Source: Fibrobacter sp.
GTDB taxonomy: Bacteria > Fibrobacterota > Fibrobacteria > Fibrobacterales > Fibrobacteraceae
Assembly (NCBI GenBank): GCA_016285835.1
Contig: JAEERM010000014.1
Span: 1 to 45,058, forward strand
Length of the DNA stretch: 45,058 nt
Reading direction: 5' to 3'
How positions within the stretch are numbered: the stretch's first letter is position 1; each line of letters opens with the position of its first letter. Under the pieces are notes generated by a model that was given only the letters and a program-made list of their open reading frames with translations, was not told the origin of the DNA and made no database searches. A program made the translations under genes and the position numbers. Of this stretch, positions 42,239 to 45,058 are shown piece after piece.

Positions 42239-42522
42239 AGTGATATTCCTCTCTGGGTTAAAACTTTTATGTCCAAAAAATAACACTTCTATAAGCGGAT
42301 GGTCCGAAAAAAGTTAAAAAAAGTTAAAAAAATACTCCAATTTGACGTTTCATCGGTGTTTTTTGCAAAAAAGGCCTTGTTGTCAGGCGGGACCGCTCCA
42401 TCTAGTCGGGGATTTTTTCGATGAAGGACGTGGTTCGATTGGCTCACCAACTTAGACGAAAGATTTATCTTTGAAGAAAAATTCAACCACCAACCACTAA
42501 CCACCAACCACTAACCACTACT
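42239..42522. promoter_or_regulatory. Divergent promoter region, Ala/Pro-rich gene and fumarase
   Basis: Minus side: two AAAAAAGTTA units lie upstream of the Ala/Pro-rich gene. Plus side: TATCTTTG (42466-42473) matches TAnnTTTG, and an AACCACY heptamer array (42485-42519) runs to within three bases of the fumarase ATG. No Shine-Dalgarno sequence is present for the fumarase. I see no RNA gene here. Confidence 0.4.
42485..42519 (+). repeat. Five AACCACY heptamers directly before the fumarase start
   Basis: AACCACC, AACCACT, AACCACC, AACCACT, AACCACT lie in perfect tandem, followed by ACT and ATG. The array resembles the degenerate ACTAACC array before gmk (13459-13529), in the same orientation relative to the gene. 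Confidence 0.9.
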
Positions 42523-44160
42523 ATGGCATTCAAATACGAAGCGACCGTGCAGCACGGCGAAGACAAGACTGAATATGTGAACCTCGGCAAAGAAGGCATT
42601 TCCGTCGCCGAATTCGAAGGCAAGAAGATTTTGAAGGTCGCCCCCGAGGCGCTTACCAAAATTGCCCAAGCGGCATTCGAGGAAGTGAGCTTCAGGCTCC
42701 GCCCGGCCCACACGCAGAAGGTCGCGAAAATTCTCCAGGACCCGGAAGCAAGCGATAACGACAAGTTCGTTGCCCTTACACTCCTCAAGAATGCCTGTGT
42801 GGCCGCCAAGGGAATCCTCCCGTTCTGCCAGGACACCGGTACTGCCATTTGTATTTGCCACAAGGGCCAGCAGGTCTGGACCGGCGCCGACGACGCGAAG
42901 GCCATTTCTGAAGGTATCTACAACGCCTACACCGGCAAGAACCTGCGTTACAGCCAGATTGCGCCCTTGACCATGTACGAAGAAAAGAACACGGCTTGCA
43001 ACCTCCCGGCCCAGATCGACATCCATGCCGAAGAAGGTGCCGACCTCAAGTTCCTGTTCGTCGCCAAGGGCGGTGGCTCTGCCAACAAGACTTACTACTG
43101 GCCCATGACCAAGGCGCTCCTCAACCCGAAGTCCCTTGAAAAGTTTATCAGCGACAAGGTGAAGACGCTTGGCACGGCGGCTTGCCCTCCGTACCACCTC
43201 GCCATCGTGATTGGCGGTACTTCTGCCGAAATGAACACCCATACGGTGAAGCTCGCCAGCTGCGGTTACCTCGACGACCTTCCGACCACCGGTAGCGAAG
43301 GTGGCCGTATGTTCCGCGATGTGGAAATGGAAGAGAAGGTTTTGCACATCTGCCAGAAGACTGGCATCGGCGCCCAGTTCGGCGGCAAGTACTTTGTGCA
43401 CGACGTGCGCGTGATCCGCTGCCCGCGTCACGCTGCAAGTTGCCCGGTTTCCATCGGCGTCAGCTGCTCTGCCGACCGCAACATCAAGGCGAAGATTGAC
43501 GAGAACGGCCTCTGGCTCGAGAAGATGGAACACAATCCGGAACAGTACCTGCCGAAGGGCGACGCCGTGAACATGGCCCCGGCCGTGGAAATCGACCTCG
43601 ACCGCCCGATGAAGGATGTGCTTGCCGAACTCACCAAGTACCCGGTCAAGACCCGCTTGAACCTCAAGGGCACGATGATTGTGGCCCGCGATATGGCCCA
43701 CGCGAAGATTGCCGAAATCTTTGACAAGCAGGAAAAGGGCGAAGCCCTCACCGATATCGAGAAGACCGTTCTCGAAGTCGTGTCCAACCACCCGATTTAT
43801 TACGCCGGCCCGGCCAAGACACCGGAAGGCATGCCCACCGGAAGCTTCGGTCCGACGACTGCTGGCCGTATGGACCCGTACGTGATGCGTTTCCAGAGCA
43901 AGGGCGCCTCGATGATTATGGTTGCGAAGGGCAACCGCAGCCAGGATGTCACGGACGCTTGCCACAAGTACGGCGGCTTCTACCTCGGCTCTATCGGTGG
44001 CCCGGCTGCTATCCTCGCCGAGCAGAACATCCTGAGCAACGATATCGTCGCCTTCCCGGAACTTGGTATGGAAGCCATCCGCAAGATTACCATCAAGGAC
44101 TTCCCGGCGTTCATCCTCGTGGACGACAAGGGCAACGACTTCTTCAAGGACTTGCTGTAA
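42523..44160 (+). CDS. fumA: Class I fumarate hydratase (4Fe-4S)
   Basis: This 545-aa enzyme interconverts fumarate and malate. In a succinate-producing anaerobe it would run from malate to fumarate. Likely cluster ligands are C102 (PFCQDTGTA), C221 (GTAACPPYH) and C315 ([11 protein letters not shown]). [19 protein letters not shown] and the C-terminal beta domain with [26 protein letters not shown] and the GSIGGPAA turn fit single-chain FumA-type enzymes. Full length. Codon use is strongly C-ending, suggesting high expression. The ATG is preceded by a heptamer repeat array and not by a Shine-Dalgarno sequence. The ABC permease gene follows after nine bases. Confidence 0.95.
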   Translation: MAFKYEATVQHGEDKTEYVNLGKEGISVAEFEGKKILKVAPEALTKIAQAAFEEVSFRLRPAHTQKVAKILQDPEASDNDKFVALTLLKNACVAAKGILPFCQDTGTAICICHKGQQVWTGADDAKAISEGIYNAYTGKNLRYSQIAPLTMYEEKNTACNLPAQIDIHAEEGADLKFLFVAKGGGSANKTYYWPMTKALLNPKSLEKFISDKVKTLGTAACPPYHLAIVIGGTSAEMNTHTVKLASCGYLDDLPTTGSEGGRMFRDVEMEEKVLHICQKTGIGAQFGGKYFVHDVRVIRCPRHAASCPVSIGVSCSADRNIKAKIDENGLWLEKMEHNPEQYLPKGDAVNMAPAVEIDLDRPMKDVLAELTKYPVKTRLNLKGTMIVARDMAHAKIAEIFDKQEKGEALTDIEKTVLEVVSNHPIYYAGPAKTPEGMPTGSFGPTTAGRMDPYVMRFQSKGASMIMVAKGNRSQDVTDACHKYGGFYLGSIGGPAAILAEQNILSNDIVAFPELGMEAIRKITIKDFPAFILVDDKGNDFFKDLL

Positions 44161-44169
44161 TCCTGCGAT

Positions 44170-44814
44170 ATGCTCCATGTGTTTCGCCACGAGATACGCC
44201 TGATATTTAGGGAACCCCGGTTCTGGATTCCCTTTATCATCCCTCCGGTCATTCTGGCCGCATCGCAGGGAATCGCTGTGTCTCGTTACGGCGGACAAAT
44301 CATGGAGGGCATGGAAGGCTACATGATGCTCCTGCTAGGGTGCATCATGGCCCCGATGGGGGCGCCTTTGGCTGCCGACAGTTTTGCGGGGGAACGTGAG
44401 CGCGGTTCGCTGGAATTGTTGCAACTGTCGCCAGTCGCTCCCGCGAAAATTTTTTGGGGCAAGCTATTGGCGGTCATTCCGTTCCCGGTGGCGTTTTCTC
44501 TGCTGGTGCAGATCGCCTACTGGTTTGCCCATCCCGCAGTTTCTACCACGGAGGCTGTCGCCTCCATCTTTGGGGCAATCTCGGCCGTGCTTATAACGAG
44601 TGCTTTTTCGCTGGTGCTTTCGCTGCGGGTCAAAACGGTGCGCGCGGCAGCACACCTTTCCCTGTTCGTGGTGGTCCCGCTGTTATTGCTGGTTCAATTG
44701 GGGCATGATGTTTTTTTGCAGGGGTTGCTAATTCCGGTGGTCGTCCTCGCCCTGTCGGTGTTGCTCTGCGCTTTTGTCGCTTTCCTAAGTTCGCGAAAGT
44801 TTGTGAGTTTGTAA
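44170..44814 (+). CDS. ABC-2 type transporter permease
   Basis: This 214-aa membrane protein has six predicted hydrophobic helices and the ABC-2 signature AADSFAGERERGSLELLQLS after the second helix, followed by KIFWGKLLAVI. Such permeases (NatB-like) need an ATPase partner, which is not in the window. The gene starts nine bases after fumA and may be co-transcribed with it, though no functional link is apparent. It is shorter than the 230-380 aa of many relatives but keeps the core. The substrate is unknown. Confidence 0.8.
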   Translation: MLHVFRHEIRLIFREPRFWIPFIIPPVILAASQGIAVSRYGGQIMEGMEGYMMLLLGCIMAPMGAPLAADSFAGERERGSLELLQLSPVAPAKIFWGKLLAVIPFPVAFSLLVQIAYWFAHPAVSTTEAVASIFGAISAVLITSAFSLVLSLRVKTVRAAAHLSLFVVVPLLLLVQLGHDVFLQGLLIPVVVLALSVLLCAFVAFLSSRKFVSL

Positions 44815-44835
44815 GTAAAAAATCAAGATAATGGA

Positions 44836-44864
44836 GAATGCCCCCGCTTTTGGCGAGGGCATTC
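44836..44864 (-). terminator. Terminator of RNase P RNA
   Basis: GAATGCCC and GGGCATTC (44836-44843 and 44857-44864) enclose a CGC-TTTT-GGCG inner stem. The minus strand continues TCCATTATCTTGATTTTTTA. The T-run is offset, so the call is moderate. It could also serve the permease gene coming from the other side. Confidence 0.6.
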
Positions 44865-44875
44865 GTGTAGGGTAG

Positions 44876-45058
44876 CTATAAGCCGGGTTCTGTACCTTCG
44901 AAAGAAGGCGATGACCATCTCTCTGGGTCAGTCGTTACCGACCGCCTCAAGCGACCTACCCGGATGTCCAACAGCTGCGGGCAGCAACTGGTCCTTGCGG
45001 ACGGACTCCTGCTTGGTCTTGCACCGGATGAGGTTTACCATGCCATCCCTGTCACCAG
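44876..45058 (-). ncRNA. rnpB: RNase P RNA, bacterial type A (3' part; 5' part beyond window)
   Basis: The minus strand ends ACAGAACCCGGCTTAT, the conserved 3' side of helix P4/P1 in RNase P RNA. Upstream are a GATGGTCATC segment, GGTCGCTTGAGGCGGTCGG, and GGTAAACCTCATCCGGTGCAAGACC, all familiar from bacterial rnpB. The catalytic RNA trims the 5' leader of pre-tRNAs. The 5' half, with GAGGAAAGTCC, would be past the window edge. Confidence 0.93.

Noticed and set aside
42511..44298. 595-codon minus-strand ORF opposite fumarase
   Set aside because: It is a shadow of the highly codon-biased fumA gene and also runs into the permease gene.

Overview
The window reads as a chromosomal segment of a Fibrobacter-type bacterium (Fibrobacterota, gut cellulose degraders). 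The clues are two giant multidomain GH9 cellulases in tandem, a GH11 xylanase with a Gly-rich linker, a Ser/Asp-rich lipoprotein, a large outer-membrane receptor, and short intergenic repeats that spill into gene ends. The genus is inferred from these protein architectures; no 16S gene is present.

Layout. 1-549: a broken ORF6N/phospholipase-D-like gene. 565-2347 (minus): a probable operon of a 46-aa protein, a 121-aa protein of unknown function and a maltokinase-like kinase. 2578-7734: a nitrilase-family amidase, a TonB-receptor-like outer-membrane protein, a VanX-type D-Ala-D-Ala dipeptidase and a Sua5-type tRNA t6A enzyme. 7800-13452: a DUF349 repeat protein divergent from priA, with gmk convergent to priA. 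13609-17054 (minus): a polytopic membrane protein with a C-terminal NPCBM-like domain, translationally coupled to a GtrB-like glycosyltransferase. 17269-21070 (plus): transketolase, NrdR and an RlmI-like rRNA methyltransferase that carries an in-frame palindromic repeat insertion.

21307-25536 (minus): a three-gene signalling operon of a 7-TM PAS histidine kinase, a single-domain receiver and an NtrC-like activator. The activator's receiver has Glu at the phosphoacceptor position and its sigma-54 contact loop is divergent. 25604-42238: the plant-cell-wall block, with GH9 cellulase A, the remnant of a third C-terminus, GH9 cellulase B, a divergent lipoprotein, the GH11 xylanase and an Ala/Pro-rich membrane-anchored protein. 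A perfect TGTGA-N6-TCACA palindrome lies about 40 bases upstream of the xylanase start. 42523-45058: class I fumarase, an ABC-2 permease and the 3' part of RNase P RNA on the minus strand.

The most unusual signals are: (i) a short basic C-terminal tail, F-G-x-[KR]-R, shared by both cellulases and by the orphan tail between them; (ii) the CRP-like site at the xylanase; (iii) the odd NtrC-like regulator; (iv) several families of short repeats that abut start codons, supply stop codons or are translated inside a gene; and (v) terminator-like hairpins within about 10 to 30 bases of the next start codon. All family assignments rest on reading motifs by eye; no database search was possible.
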